From: Euperipatoides rowelli
Lineage: Eukaryota > Onychophora > Udeonychophora > Euonychophora > Peripatopsidae
Strand: one strand, 5' to 3'
Assembly (NCBI GenBank): GCA_003024985.2
Contig: PXIH01S0004849.1
DNA: 13,158 nucleotides
The notes below the pieces were generated by a model. The model saw only the letters and a program-made list of their open reading frames with translations, was not told the DNA's origin and searched no databases. Position 1 is the stretch's first letter. Each line of letters opens with the position of its first letter. The translations under genes and the position numbers were made by a program. Of this stretch, positions 1 to 8,431 are shown piece after piece.

Positions 1-220
1 AAAGCCGCTGCCTAGATGAGATCTAATACTGTTATCACCTTATAAAGGGAGTATATCTTCAAGATTACTAAATGATTTCATTTTAAAACATATTTTAAAT
101 TCACACAAATGTTAAGGCTATCATAAGACATCTTTATAATATCTGAAATTTGATATTTACATCTTAGTTTTTAATAATATGGTTATCATCATCTTTTTTT
201 TAAGAAAATTCTGTACTCAC
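1..220 (-). other. Start of the intron downstream of the TRIO/KALRN exon
   Basis: On the minus strand this sequence follows the donor gtgagt directly. I looked for the next expected coding motif (GGRDKRGGP) and did not find it. The stretch is AT-rich with no other recognisable feature. Confidence 0.75.
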
Positions 221-295
221 CAGACAGATAAGCTATCTTTTCTTTTAGAATGGGAAGAATGTCTGCTGCCTTCAAGCCATCACTCCGTCTTGTTC
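221..295 (-). CDS. TRIO: Internal coding exon of a Trio/Kalirin-family Rho guanine nucleotide exchange factor
   Basis: Seen: on the minus strand a 75-nt segment lies between an acceptor (T-rich tract ending tatag, AG at 297-296) and a strong donor (gtgagtacag at 220-211). Only one frame is open; the other two hit TGA early. The exon starts with two bases that complete a codon and ends with one base of the next. It reads TRRSDG followed by LKAADILPILKEKIAYLS and then the first base of a probable Gly codon. Known: Trio and Kalirin have a nearly identical stretch near their N-terminus (DGLK/EMK, then DVLPILKEKVA and SGGRDKRGGP), leading into the Sec14-like lipid-binding domain that precedes the spectrin repeats and the Rac/Rho GEF modules. 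Inference: this is the second or another early coding exon of a single invertebrate Trio/Kalirin orthologue, which acts in the cytoplasm and at membranes in axon guidance and cytoskeletal control. The following exon (GGRDKRGGP) is not in positions 1-220. The match is from memory, but its length and the splice sites make chance unlikely. Confidence 0.9.
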
Positions 296-759
296 CTATA
301 CAATATAAAAATAAAGACATCAAATCACAGCAAAATATTATGAACAGTTCAATGATTGAAGAAATATTTGTTACATACCATGATAAGGTACTGGTGGAAA
401 AGTTTTGAAGATTTTAACAACTTGAGGAAGAGGGGGTTGCAGTCAATTTTTTTTTTTATGTTTACTTAAAGTTAAATTCTTAATTTGGAACAATATTTTA
501 CATCTTCATTCATGGCAAAAAATAAAAAGTTCAAGAAAATAATTTTTAATTCTTTGTAACTAGCTAAAAAGACCTTTGTTAGTTGAAATACAACCGGCCC
601 TAGATATCCCCAGCCCCCTGTAGTCCTAAAAGCATTTAATAAATAATTAAAAATAGTAATCTCTTAATGGGAGAACATATTTTAAAAATATGCAAATTAA
701 AAAATTATGTGGTTTTTATTATGTTAATCTGTATTACAGTATATCTTATCCTATTGTTT
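296..759 (-). other. Intron upstream of the TRIO/KALRN exon; no further feature seen
   Basis: Immediately upstream of the acceptor on the minus strand is a T-rich tract suitable for branch point and polypyrimidine use. Beyond it the sequence is plain AT-rich DNA with short T runs (near 448-458). No ORF, repeat or RNA gene can be supported. If the gene is continuous, the same intron or 5' region covers the rest of the window. Confidence 0.6.
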
Positions 760-773
760 AATAATAATAAATG

Positions 774-823
<50 letters not shown>

Positions 824-824
824 T
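760..824. repeat. (TAA)n trinucleotide microsatellite
   Basis: About twenty consecutive TAA/AAT units, interrupted once by ATG near 771. Read on the minus strand it gives a run of tyrosines inside a small open frame (705-923). That open frame is explained entirely by the repeat and is not a gene. Confidence 0.97.
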
Positions 825-1097
825 TTTATCTAAACGCATGAAATCTAAGCAGGTGAAAAATCTTAGCATGCACTTTTCAACCATTGCTGATTTATTATAT
901 AGGATTATAATCTCTCCCCTCACTTAAGATATTAACACCATAAAATAATATTTACTAAATCAATTGAATGGAATAAATTTCCATGTTAATTTTAATTATT
1001 ATTTATTTAAACTAACAATTTATTGGGCTTACATACTCTTGCTTAGTAACGAAATACAGGTAACCCAAGTATAACACAGTACTCCTACAATACGGTT

Positions 1098-1427
1098 TTA
1101 CTCTAACATAGTCAAATTAATTTGGGAACCCTCACATAACACTATATTTCTGAGCTTTTGTACATGGAAAACTCTGATCTTACATGAATGTTGGATGTAA
1201 TTTTGTAACATTTGCATTATTTTTTGTGAATCCTCACTTTTGATTGATTGTTCTTTGCAGTGATGAAGTGTAAGAAAATAAAATGAATATCTTACATTAT
1301 CCGACAAACTGTACTGAAAATGTGTACAATTTGTAAGATGTGTCTGTTCACTTATTATTTTAATTATATCATTATAAATTGGTAACTTTTGGAACATAAC
1401 CCCCTCCTTCTGCATTTTTTTTTCCAT
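1098..1427 (-). other. Unrecognised 109-codon open reading frame
   Basis: This is the longest open frame in the window. It starts MEKKMQKEGVMFQKLP, runs through a mixed-composition middle containing NCTHFQYSLSDNVRYSF and KSEDSQKIMQMLQNYI, and ends INLTMLE. There is no low-complexity bias, signal peptide, membrane segment or motif I recognise. In DNA of this composition a stop is expected about every 12 codons, so one frame this long in 13 kb is mildly unusual but possible by chance. It could be a remnant of a mobile-element protein, an exon of an unknown gene, or noise. No flanking inverted repeats or splice sites favour one choice. Confidence 0.2.
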
Positions 1428-1726
1428 TGGCTTTTAGTCTTATATAACAGGGTTTCATACTAAATGGCATTTTATTGGCACCTATATACAGTGTTATACA
1501 AGGTTACAAGTACAGAAAATGTCTATGACATCATAAGGGGAGTCACCTGTCTAAATGTAAACAGAATTAAATGTTGCTATAAATTGTTTTGGTAAAAAAA
1601 TATAAATACAACTGTTTCAGAAACCAATAGGATTAGTGAATTAACTTGACTCAACATTTGTATTTCTTTCGACCAAAATCAGAAGCATAATTATCATCCT
1701 TTTAAATTCAATGATGTAACTCCCTC

Positions 1727-2358
1727 CATAATGACATCATGGGTGTTATTTTTTTTACTATACTGAACCAAAGTAAATAAACCCAATTGTCATTTTAACC
1801 AACCAGCTTGTAATAACTAATAATTAAAAATAACATGAATATTTATTATATTAATTTAATAGTCATGTGACTCATCCTGATGACATCATAGATGTAAAAA
1901 TAGTTAATGAACCAAAGTAAATAAACCCAATTGTCATTTTAACCAACCAGCTTGTAATAACTAATAATTAAAAATAACAGAAATGTGACTTCAGATGACA
2001 TCATAAATGTTAATTTTGTTATAATTAGATAATCAGCTTATAATAACTAATAATTAAAAATAACATATTCAGTTAAGTCATATAACTCATCCTGATGACA
2101 TCATAGATGTTAATTCTGTTAATTAGCAAGAGTAAATAATCCCAATTGTCATTTTAAATAATCAGCTTATAATAACTAATAATTAAAAAATAACATGTAT
2201 ATTCTATTCAGTTAATTTAGTCATTTGATTTACAAGGTGATGACATCATGAGTGTTAATTTTGTTATTGAGCAAAAGAAAAAAATCCCAATTGTCATTTT
2301 AAACAACCAGCTTATAATAACTAATAATTAAAAATAACATTATTTATTATATTCAGTT
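1727..2358. repeat. Minisatellite, about 145-bp unit, five copies, each with a TGACATCA motif
   Basis: Five copies of a unit share the blocks aataaacccaattgtcattt, accagctt(g/a)taataact and aataattaaaaataaca, in that order. The cttgtaat/cttataat block starts at 1807, 1951, 2037, 2166 and 2311, giving steps of 144, 86, 129 and 145 bp. The third copy has lost about 58 bp. Each unit begins with a TGACATCA octamer (1732, 1881, 1996, 2096, 2241), usually as GATGACATCAT. Another octamer at 1526 lies upstream outside the clear array. Copies 1 and 2 are the most alike. TGACATCA is one base from the CRE palindrome TGACGTCA, but regulatory use is only a guess. Confidence 0.9.
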
Positions 2359-4270
2359 AAATTCCATTTTAAATGGGAGGTAAGCAGGAGGGATAAAAAT
2401 AGAATTCATCAATGACGAGGTGTGATGACTAGTTACTCATACATTTTTACATTCCTATGATAGCAAAGTTGCTAAAATTAAACAATTTCATAACCTTGAG
2501 GGTTATCTTAAACATTGAACTGGTAGCATACCACCCTATGACTAGGATTACCAATCTCTAAGATAAAGAAATATTAGCCTTGTAAATTTTTCAAAAATAT
2601 ATCTGTCCAAGAAAAAATATAACAAATAAATTTCATTATTTAATACAATTGTCAGAGGAAAAAATAATCATGTTCTTTTTTTTTTTTTTTTTAATACTAA
2701 TGATATCAGCTAGGCTGTTAATACTGTAACCTCTGACCCTCATGAAGTGAGGTCTAACAGATCTGTAAAATCAATTGTACCAGTAATTTAATTTTTAATG
2801 AGATCAATGAAGTTCAAGGAAGCTAATTACATAATATGAAGATCAATTCATATGTTGATCCTATATTCATTTTTCTAACAAATTGAATGAGATCCAGTTT
2901 GCTTTTTTTTTTAAAAAAAAAAAAATGTTGTTTTTCAATCACAATGTTATTTTTTCACATTGGACAAAATAATGTGTTAAGAATTTGTCACTCAAGTCAT
3001 AAATGTGATGCACACAGAATTAAATGCATTTGAAGAGTGAATTTGTGATTTTTAAAAAAAAATCTGACTAAAATTTATAGCTCGAGATGTGATACTAATG
3101 TATAGGGTGGGCTTTAAACCAGACTGCTCTTAGTTTCTGTAAAAAGAAAAAAAAACATACAGTACTGTATGTAAAGAGTTCAATTAAAGCAAAATTATTG
3201 ATCCGTTTTAGAAATTAATTTTTTAAATGAATAAAATTTGTATCGCTTTTTGATTTCGTTTAAACTAATAATAATTATTAATTTTTTACCAGATTAAATG
3301 ACTAAAAACTTAAAAAGATAACCAACCTAGAGATGTGTGTATTAGAGTACAAGCTGAATTTTAAACCAAAATGATCAATTTATTGATTTTATTAAACAAA
3401 ATCCATACATGGACACCTTTCAAAATATGATGCACAAAAAGATGCAATCCAAACCACAGAATTACCATAATACTTAAGAAAATTGGCGCATAAGTTAAAT
3501 AACTTCTTAAAGTAAAAAATTGTGATTTGCAATTTTCAAAACTTTTGATTCTCAACTTATTGCAATAATGGTTTTGCCTAGTTAAAAAAAAATTTTAAAT
3601 CATACTATTAACATCTGTTAAAATGTGTGATTTATTATTATTTTATCTTATGGGATATGTTGCTTGTTTATAATATTCTGGTTGAAATTATAAAAAGATT
3701 AGCCAAAAAAACTAGGGAGGTACAGTTAAATTGACAGCTTGGATTTGAAATTTGTTTGTTTTACTGAGAAACCAAGCATTGCAAATTTGAAAAGCATCAG
3801 TTAATAGGTGTCTGAAATTACATAATAAAATTTTGACTTTTCAACCTCACCCCCTCACTTTGGTATAAAACTTTGAATCTGAAAATTATATTTGGTCTCT
3901 TCCCAATGCACGTTTGGTCATTTTTTTAATTATAGAAGTGCATAAGTGAGATTGGATTAACAGGCACACATAAAATGTCATGATATATGTTACTATTTAA
4001 TTCTTAAATTACATCATGTATTAATAAAGACTGATCAAATTAGACAATCATTTCCCTGATTCACTAAAAGAGGACACAAGATATTGAGATGAAACATACA
4101 GCACAGTCATTCTCCCTTTGCTTCTTTCTAGGATTTTTTCCTCATTATTTGTATTTTAAAATTTTCCACTGGCACCTCTTAAGGGATTGGTGCAAAGTAT
4201 TGGAGGGCAAATATGTCTGTGACACAAAAGTTAATTATCTGCACTTGTTTCCCTTGTCAAAGGATTAAAT
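2359..4270. other. AT-rich DNA without recognisable features
   Basis: Read on both strands. There are homopolymer runs (T near 2677-2692, T then A near 2905-2925) and one short minus-strand open frame (3361-3555) with no recognisable protein. No terminal inverted repeats, tRNA-like boxes, splice-bounded exons or transposase motifs were found. Confidence 0.5.
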
Positions 4271-4320
4271 ATAATTTTGGCAAAATATTGTGACTCGTAT
4301 CAAAATATCCTTAAAAAAAA
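4271..4320. repeat. Left member of an imperfect direct repeat flanking the mariner element
   Basis: The about 50 bp before the mariner element resemble the about 57 bp starting at 5201 (order: taatt, ttg-caaaa, attg, tgac, tcaaaatat, ctt, poly-A, ata). Several gaps are needed to align them, so the relationship is probable but not certain. Confidence 0.4.
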
Positions 4321-4392
4321 TACAGGGTATCCGAGAATTACCTTTATGGTAACGATTTAACATAAACTCATGAACCAAAAATTGTTCAACAG

Positions 4393-4531
4393 ATGGTGCC
4401 ACAGAACATTTTTAATGCAAACGGAATCCGTACAAGAAAAAGCAAATGTGTGCTGTGGCTGGCCGAAATAAAATATCCATTAATTGTCCAATGCAAATAT
4501 CAAAGTGTATGGGAAAGAACCACAAAGTGTT
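4393..4531 (+). pseudogene. N-terminal remnant of the mariner-like transposase
   Basis: From an ATG at 4393 the frame reads through KSKCVLWLAEIKYPLIVQ. After an apparent frameshift, the next frame gives VYGKEPQS. Related transposases carry a VLW-x-x-E-T-K-S-P helix-turn-helix start, then a segment resembling FR..YG.EPP before the second helix-turn-helix. The order and spacing match that pattern. The open frame ends where the nested MITE begins. This is the DNA-binding part of the enzyme; the match is from memory. Confidence 0.65.
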
Positions 4532-4836
4532 ACTAGCAATTATTGGGTATCAAACTTACCATTGCCCATTCCTCTCAAAACTCACAGTTGACGTCCGTAG
4601 ATTGGTTAACGGTTAAGTCGACAATTGTTGTGTCATAATATCAAAATTGATAAAAAAAAAGTAATATTGCACGTCTTGATAATCATAATGTTGAGGCATA
4701 GTGAATTTCACATGTGGCTGGAGTTAAGATTCAGGGTAAGGGTAAGGTTAGGACTCTAAATAATATAAAAAGGCATTGAGCCCATATGCCATTTTAGAGG
4801 AATGGGAAATGATAAATATGATATCCAAATGCTAGT
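4532..4836. mobile_element. Nested 305-bp MITE with 9-bp target-site duplication
   Basis: The nine bases CAAAGTGTT occur immediately left (4523-4531) and right (4837-4845). The ends start ACTAGCAATTATTGGGTATC on the left and, as reverse complement, ACTAGCATTTGGATATC on the right. The inverted repeats continue imperfectly for about 50 bp to a shared CCCATTCCTCT (left 4568-4578; its complement AGAGGAATGGG on the right at about 4796-4806). There is no coding capacity. The core carries a GGTAAGGGTAAGGTTAGGAC segment (about 4737-4756). Nine-base duplications are typical of Mutator-like elements and occur in some Merlin elements. The superfamily is therefore inferred and uncertain. Because the target is inside the mariner remnant, this insertion is younger than the mariner. 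Confidence 0.88.
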
Positions 4837-5140
4837 CAAAGTGTTACCTACAACCCATGCATGGATGAAGAAGTTTAAGACGACTTGAAGTTTACTACAT
4901 CTTGGCGAGTTGTACAACAATGACATAACCTCATTTGATTTTTTGTGGGGTTATGTTAAGGACATGATTTACTGCACTCCTGTACCAAACCGTAATGTTA
5001 TTAAGACTTGTATAACAGATGCCATTATGTACAGTCAGTGACAAAAGATATGTTGTCCAACACATGGCATGAACTTGAGTAAGTGGCACATCTGGATTGA
5101 TGGACAAATTGCAGTCAAAAATTTGTTGATATGACTTTTG
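4837..5140 (+). pseudogene. C-terminal remnant of the mariner-like transposase
   Basis: At 4928-5042 one frame reads TSFDFLWGYVKDMIYCTPVP and then NRNVIKTCITDAIM, ending in a stop. After a frame change (about 5040) it continues VTKDMLSNTWHELE. DDE transposases of this group end with PDLTPxDFFLWGYVKD, a segment resembling TPVP, then an amphipathic ITxAI and M(L)xxTWxELExR. The aspartate of the LTxxDFFLW motif is kept; one phenylalanine seems lost, and there is a stop after HELE. The segment between the N-terminal piece and this one, including the other catalytic acids, is absent. Non-functional. Confidence 0.78.
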
Positions 5141-5200
5141 CTTCTTGAGTTATGTTAAATCATTATAAAGGTAATTCTCTTAAACCCTGTATATACACCT

Positions 5201-5257
5201 GTAATTGTTGCCAAAAAAATTGATGGTGACAAATGTCAAAATATGCTTCAAAAATAT
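5201..5257. repeat. Right member of the imperfect direct repeat flanking the mariner element
   Basis: This is the partner of 4271-4320. The clearest shared block is tcaaaatat followed by c/gctt and an A-rich run. Confidence 0.4.
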
Positions 5258-6309
5258 AGGTCACATACTGTAAGTTTAGACATAAATTTTGACTTTTGTC
5301 CTTCACCTTCAATTTTTTTTTTTTTTTTTTTGGAAAATGGATGCTCTAGAAGAACAAGAAGAAAGAATAAAAGAATAAACCAAATAAAAAAACAATAAAG
5401 AAAAAATAATTGGATAAAAAAATGTACAGTATGTACAACTTTCAAAACAAAAACTATAATGAAATGAATAAACAGGTTGAACTAGAATATGATTGAAATA
5501 AATACAGCTTGGTCCTTAGATAATTACTTTCTCCCTATCTTTTTTTTTTTTATCTTCTCATTCTCATTTCATTAAATTGAAAAGCAAGTGTAACATTTGT
5601 ATTTACTATAATCCAAAAGATCAAACTACTCAGTTAAGCTTGATAGGCAATTAAATAGATCCCTTCATTTTCCATGCTGTGTATCAATGCCAGTTTCTTC
5701 AACAAGAGAATCAGAAACTAATTAATAGAAGTTTTAAACTATAATGATTCATTAAAAGTTGATAATGCATTAACAACATTCACTTTAAACAGTTATAGAT
5801 ACCTATTAAGACCAGCTGCTGATGGCTGCTTCATTTTCTTCAATCCAGTTGAAATACAAAGTTTATAAATGTTAAATATGTTTCATCACTAAAGTGAGTG
5901 ATTCCGAATCTCATTAAAAGAGGAGTTTCTTTTTTGTACAAAAATATAAAAGTGTAGTCTTAAAAAAAAAAAACACATTGGTGCACAAATGTTTTTATTA
6001 TACAATGCTTTTAATTTTTTAAGCCATATAATTTTCTTTTCTTTACCTAGTTAAGTATATCCTATTAGCAGGGATACACAACCCTTTGTTGCTGCAACAT
6101 CTTTATTTGTTTTTGAAAAAGTTTTTTTTTTATTCGGATTTGGAGCAAACCGCTTTTGTTTCAAATTTCAAAGCTTAGCTTACATAGAGGGCATTAATTA
6201 CATTTGTTATTTAGAAAAATATGGCTTTCGAAAAAGAAAAATAAGTTATTAGCGAGATAATAGCTTCAATAAGTTTGTTGTACCAAAGGCTGATTAAATG
6301 TTTCCTTAA
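5258..6309. other. AT-rich DNA with long T run; no gene recognised
   Basis: Contains a T19 run (5313-5331), an A/G-rich stretch after it and several short poly-A runs. The minus-strand open frame 5248-5445 is a low-complexity shadow of these runs. A short minus-strand stretch near 5806-5850 (WIEENEAAISSWS, then stop) drew attention but has no supporting context. The remainder could hold the badly decayed C-terminal end of the pseudogene that begins at 7815, but I could not follow it. Confidence 0.45.
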
Positions 6310-7815
6310 CTTCAACTTGTGGGCTATCAATGACGTCAAACTTTAATGTTTAAATTTTGAGAAAACATATTTTTAATGTAAAGAAAAATTTCTCCATTCT
6401 GATCCATCGCTTTAACAAAGTTTTTCATCAGGCCGAGTTTTATATGGAGTGGAGGTAAGTAAATGATTGTAGGATTAAACCAAATACTGATTTAGCACAT
6501 TTTTCACTTCAAGAATAAAGGACTCTCCCCCATTTTGGCCATTGTTAACATATAGTGATTTTGTTTATCTCTGCTGTCTCATTTGCAGAGCAAGCAATAA
6601 TACTTAGTATAACTAAGCTGCAAGCCTAACAACAGGGTGATAATCTTCACAAATATTTCTCATATTTAATATCTGTCAGCAGTAATGTTATGTTCTCATA
6701 GGATTTTCATGTGTGCAGCATATGCCAATGGAACTGAAAGATACATGTTACTATCATGATGCAGCACAGCTTTTAAACCCAGTTTTAATAGGTCTATTAA
6801 CAGCACCATTCACACATATTATGATCTTATTTAAGAGCCTCAATGAGTGAATCTACATTACTATAGAATAGTAAGCCATTAACCTGAGTAAATAAATTAC
6901 ACAGATCTTCCAGGTGACGATAAAAGCTTACTTTGGTTCCTTTCTCAAGGAGATTAAATTCCTTTAATCTAGAAGCCAAATTAAGGTTATGCTTGGTTTT
7001 TTGCTTGTGTTATATAAAATGGGGATCAATTGATTAAACGTTGGCTTCAAATATGGGATCACTGTTCAATTTGACTTCTTGAGCCTCAACATCCTGATCA
7101 TCTAACATCCTGATCATCTAACATCTATTGATCTAATATTCTGATCATCTAACATCCTGATCATCTAACATCCTGATCATCTNCTGATCATCTAACATCC
7201 TGATCATCTAACATCCTGATCATCTAACATCCTGATCATCTAACATCCTGATCATCTAATATCCTGATCATCTAACATCCTGATCATCTAATATCCTGAT
7301 CATCTAACATCCTGATCATCTAACATCCTGATCATCTAACATCCTGATCATCAAACATCCTGATCATCAAACATCCTGGTCATCTAACATCCTGATCACC
7401 AATGGTCCAATTATATGATGGTTTTGGTATTGGCAGCTCTTTACTATAGTGAACAAGCCTTATGGCTGATGGCAGGTTTGGATACTTCACAGTATGTTTT
7501 GATTTTTCCAAAATACCTGAAATGTTTGTTAAACACAAATAGCAATCTGACAAATGATCTTTTGGTTCTCTCCAAAAGGCATGTGGCAAGATGCCTTTAA
7601 CTAGCCGATTAGTAACCTTAAACAACTAATACAAAGGTATGTGGGGTCCATTATTTATACTGGTCACTGATTTTGCATGCTAAATATACTTGATATGACT
7701 TCTTAACCATTGCAGTCAAATTTCTTCTTAGGTATTTAAAATTAAGTTTACGTAGCAAATATTGTTTGGATGATTGACACAAAGTGTCTGGCACTGCAAA
7801 AAATAAATCACTGGG
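6310..7815 (-). pseudogene. Pseudogene of a dispersed, transposon-like invertebrate protein family (PPLHIKLGLMKNFVKAMD family)
   Basis: Seen, in minus-strand order and despite frameshifts and stops: RRNLTAMVKKSYQVYLACKI with SDQYK (about 7650-7740); FWREPKDHLSDCYLCLTNIS, KSKHTVKYPNLPSAIR and SKELPIPKPS (7400-7575); DQDV, then the 16-bp repeat array; NSDPIFEANV (about 7020-7060); LASRLKEFNLLEKGTKVSFY (about 6920-6980); LKAVLHHDSN and SVPLAYAAHMK (about 6705-6780); LLLGLQLSYTKYYCLLC then DSRDKQNHY (about 6555-6640); and LPPLHIKLGLMKNFVKAMDQ (about 6400-6460). Known, from memory: many invertebrate genomes carry multiple copies of an uncharacterised protein with exactly this series of blocks, including a CxxC pair (DCYFCLT) and an N-terminal cysteine cluster. 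Here the N-terminal cysteines are gone (FFAVPDTL). Inference: an inactivated mobile-element gene copy, unrelated to the host gene. The enzymatic role of the family is not known to me. At least six stops or frame changes make it non-functional. The 3' boundary is approximate. Confidence 0.85.
7088..7401. repeat. 16-bp minisatellite, 20 units, inside the pseudogene
   Basis: The unit aacatcctgatcatct is repeated 20 times. Most copies are exact; variants have aatat for aacat (7135, 7258, 7290), a terminal a for t (7338-7369), one 15-bp unit (7120-7134) and one G for A (7379). Each unit carries the palindrome TGATCA. An N at 7183 sits in a short unit, so the true array length may differ from the assembly. 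On the minus strand the unit reads (A)GATGATCAGGATGTT. The flanking pseudogene codons encode Asp-Gln-Asp-Val on both sides, so the array probably arose from that coding segment. Confidence 0.97.
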
Positions 7816-7952
7816 GAAAACATTAATTCTAAAATTACTGTATATCATGAAATCAAATGATGCTCAATGTATAAGATCCACAGCAGAACTGACTGGTCTA
7901 AGTTAATGGTTACACAGTGCTTACATGGACATGTTGCAACATGTTTTAGCAG
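7816..7952. other. Short gap between the pseudogene and the hAT-like element
   Basis: No feature seen. The minus-strand open frame reaching 7848 extends past the recognisable start of the pseudogene homology (about 7815). Its first codons match nothing I know. Confidence 0.4.
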
Positions 7953-7960
7953 CCTATTCT

Positions 7961-8431
7961 CATTGGTGTAGCAAAAGGGGAAGGGGAGNTAATCCACCCC
8001 GGGTACTACCATAGGGTGTGTGTGTGTGTGCCAAATTTGTAATGTTAATGGGGAAGAATAAACAAAAAATCACCAGTGATTATACATTTATGAAACATTT
8101 GTTTAATGCATATTTAAAGTATTACTTGTTTGATTTAACATTTTAGTTTCAGATGTTACACATTTATATTTAGGTTGGGAGAGATGTCCAGATGTACTCA
8201 ACATAACAAAATGTGTGATAGCAGTTACTGCTGTGAGAGGGTATTCAAGAGTCACCCCCTCTCCCTAAAGACATTGACCTTTCTGCGCAGTTACTGCACC
8301 TGTTTGGGGTGGGACTGTGGGAGTAAACAAACAAATAACACACCTGGCTGGTTTAAAATTAGTACATAGGCCTTTTTTTTTTTTGCTAAGGAGGAGGGAG
8401 GGTGACATGAGAAAGTCATGCTACGCCAATG
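7961..8431. mobile_element. hAT-like non-autonomous transposon with 8-bp target-site duplication
   Basis: The left end CATTGGTGTAGCA and the reverse complement of the right end, CATTGGCGTAGCA, differ by one base. Beyond them both ends become G-rich (left aaaaggggaaggggag; right ggaggagggaggg). The flanking octamers are cctattct (7953-7960) and cctgttct (8432-8439), one mismatch. Short inverted repeats of the CAxTGGCGTAGC type with 8-bp duplications are characteristic of hAT elements. The 471-bp interior has no transposase. The 64-codon open frame at 8175-8369 shows no hAT motif and is treated as chance. The interior includes a (GT)n run and one N (7989). Confidence 0.87.
8016..8030. repeat. 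(GT)n dinucleotide run
   Basis: About seven GT units inside the hAT-like element, near its left end. Confidence 0.9.

Larger units (their letters stand above)
4323..5189 (+). mobile_element. Decayed mariner-like (IS630-Tc1-mariner type) transposon interrupted by a nested MITE
   Basis: Seen: the left end CAGGGTATCCGAGAATTACC and the reverse complement of the right end, CAGGGTTTAAGAGAATTACC, continue as near-matching inverted repeats for about 57 bp (4323-4384 and 5133-5189). Both ends are flanked by TA (4321-4322, 5190-5191). Inside are two separated pieces of transposase, and a 305-bp element is inserted at 4532. Known: TA target duplication is characteristic of Tc1/mariner elements. Inference: allowing for the insert, only about 560 bp of original element remain, too short for a whole transposase. 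The central part of the gene was therefore deleted and the copy is dead. Family assignment rests on the TA duplication and on remembered motifs. Confidence 0.88.

Noticed and set aside
705-923. Minus-strand 72-codon ORF with a run of tyrosines
   Set aside because: The run is the (TAA)n microsatellite read as TAT codons. Flanking residues show no motif.
3361-3555. Minus-strand ORF with a hydrophobic stretch
   Set aside because: AT-rich codons give hydrophobic residues by default. No signal or family match and no neighbouring exon signals.
4730-4760. Interstitial telomeric repeat (TTAGGG-like)
   Set aside because: The ggtaagggtaaggttagg words are irregular and confined to the MITE core. There is no run of exact TTAGGG units.
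5248-5445. Minus-strand ORF rich in Phe, Leu and Lys resembling a membrane segment
   Set aside because: It is produced by poly-T/poly-A and A/G-rich low-complexity DNA.
5806-5852. Minus-strand peptide WIEENEAAISSWS as an exon or transposase end
   Set aside because: It is too short, and no homologous context or splice sites support it.
6331-6338. Perfect CRE palindrome TGACGTCA
   Set aside because: A single site inside a transposon pseudogene, with no promoter or conserved context. One chance occurrence is not unlikely.
7088-7401. CRISPR array
   Set aside because: Units are 16 bp and contiguous, with no unique spacers, in a eukaryotic context; this is a minisatellite.
7415-7600. Plus-strand 61-codon ORF
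   Set aside because: It is the antisense shadow of the well-matched pseudogene segment (YPNLPSAIR region) on the minus strand.
8175-8369. Plus-strand ORF with several cysteines
   Set aside because: It lies inside the hAT-like non-autonomous element and shows neither BED finger nor transposase motifs; chance ORF.
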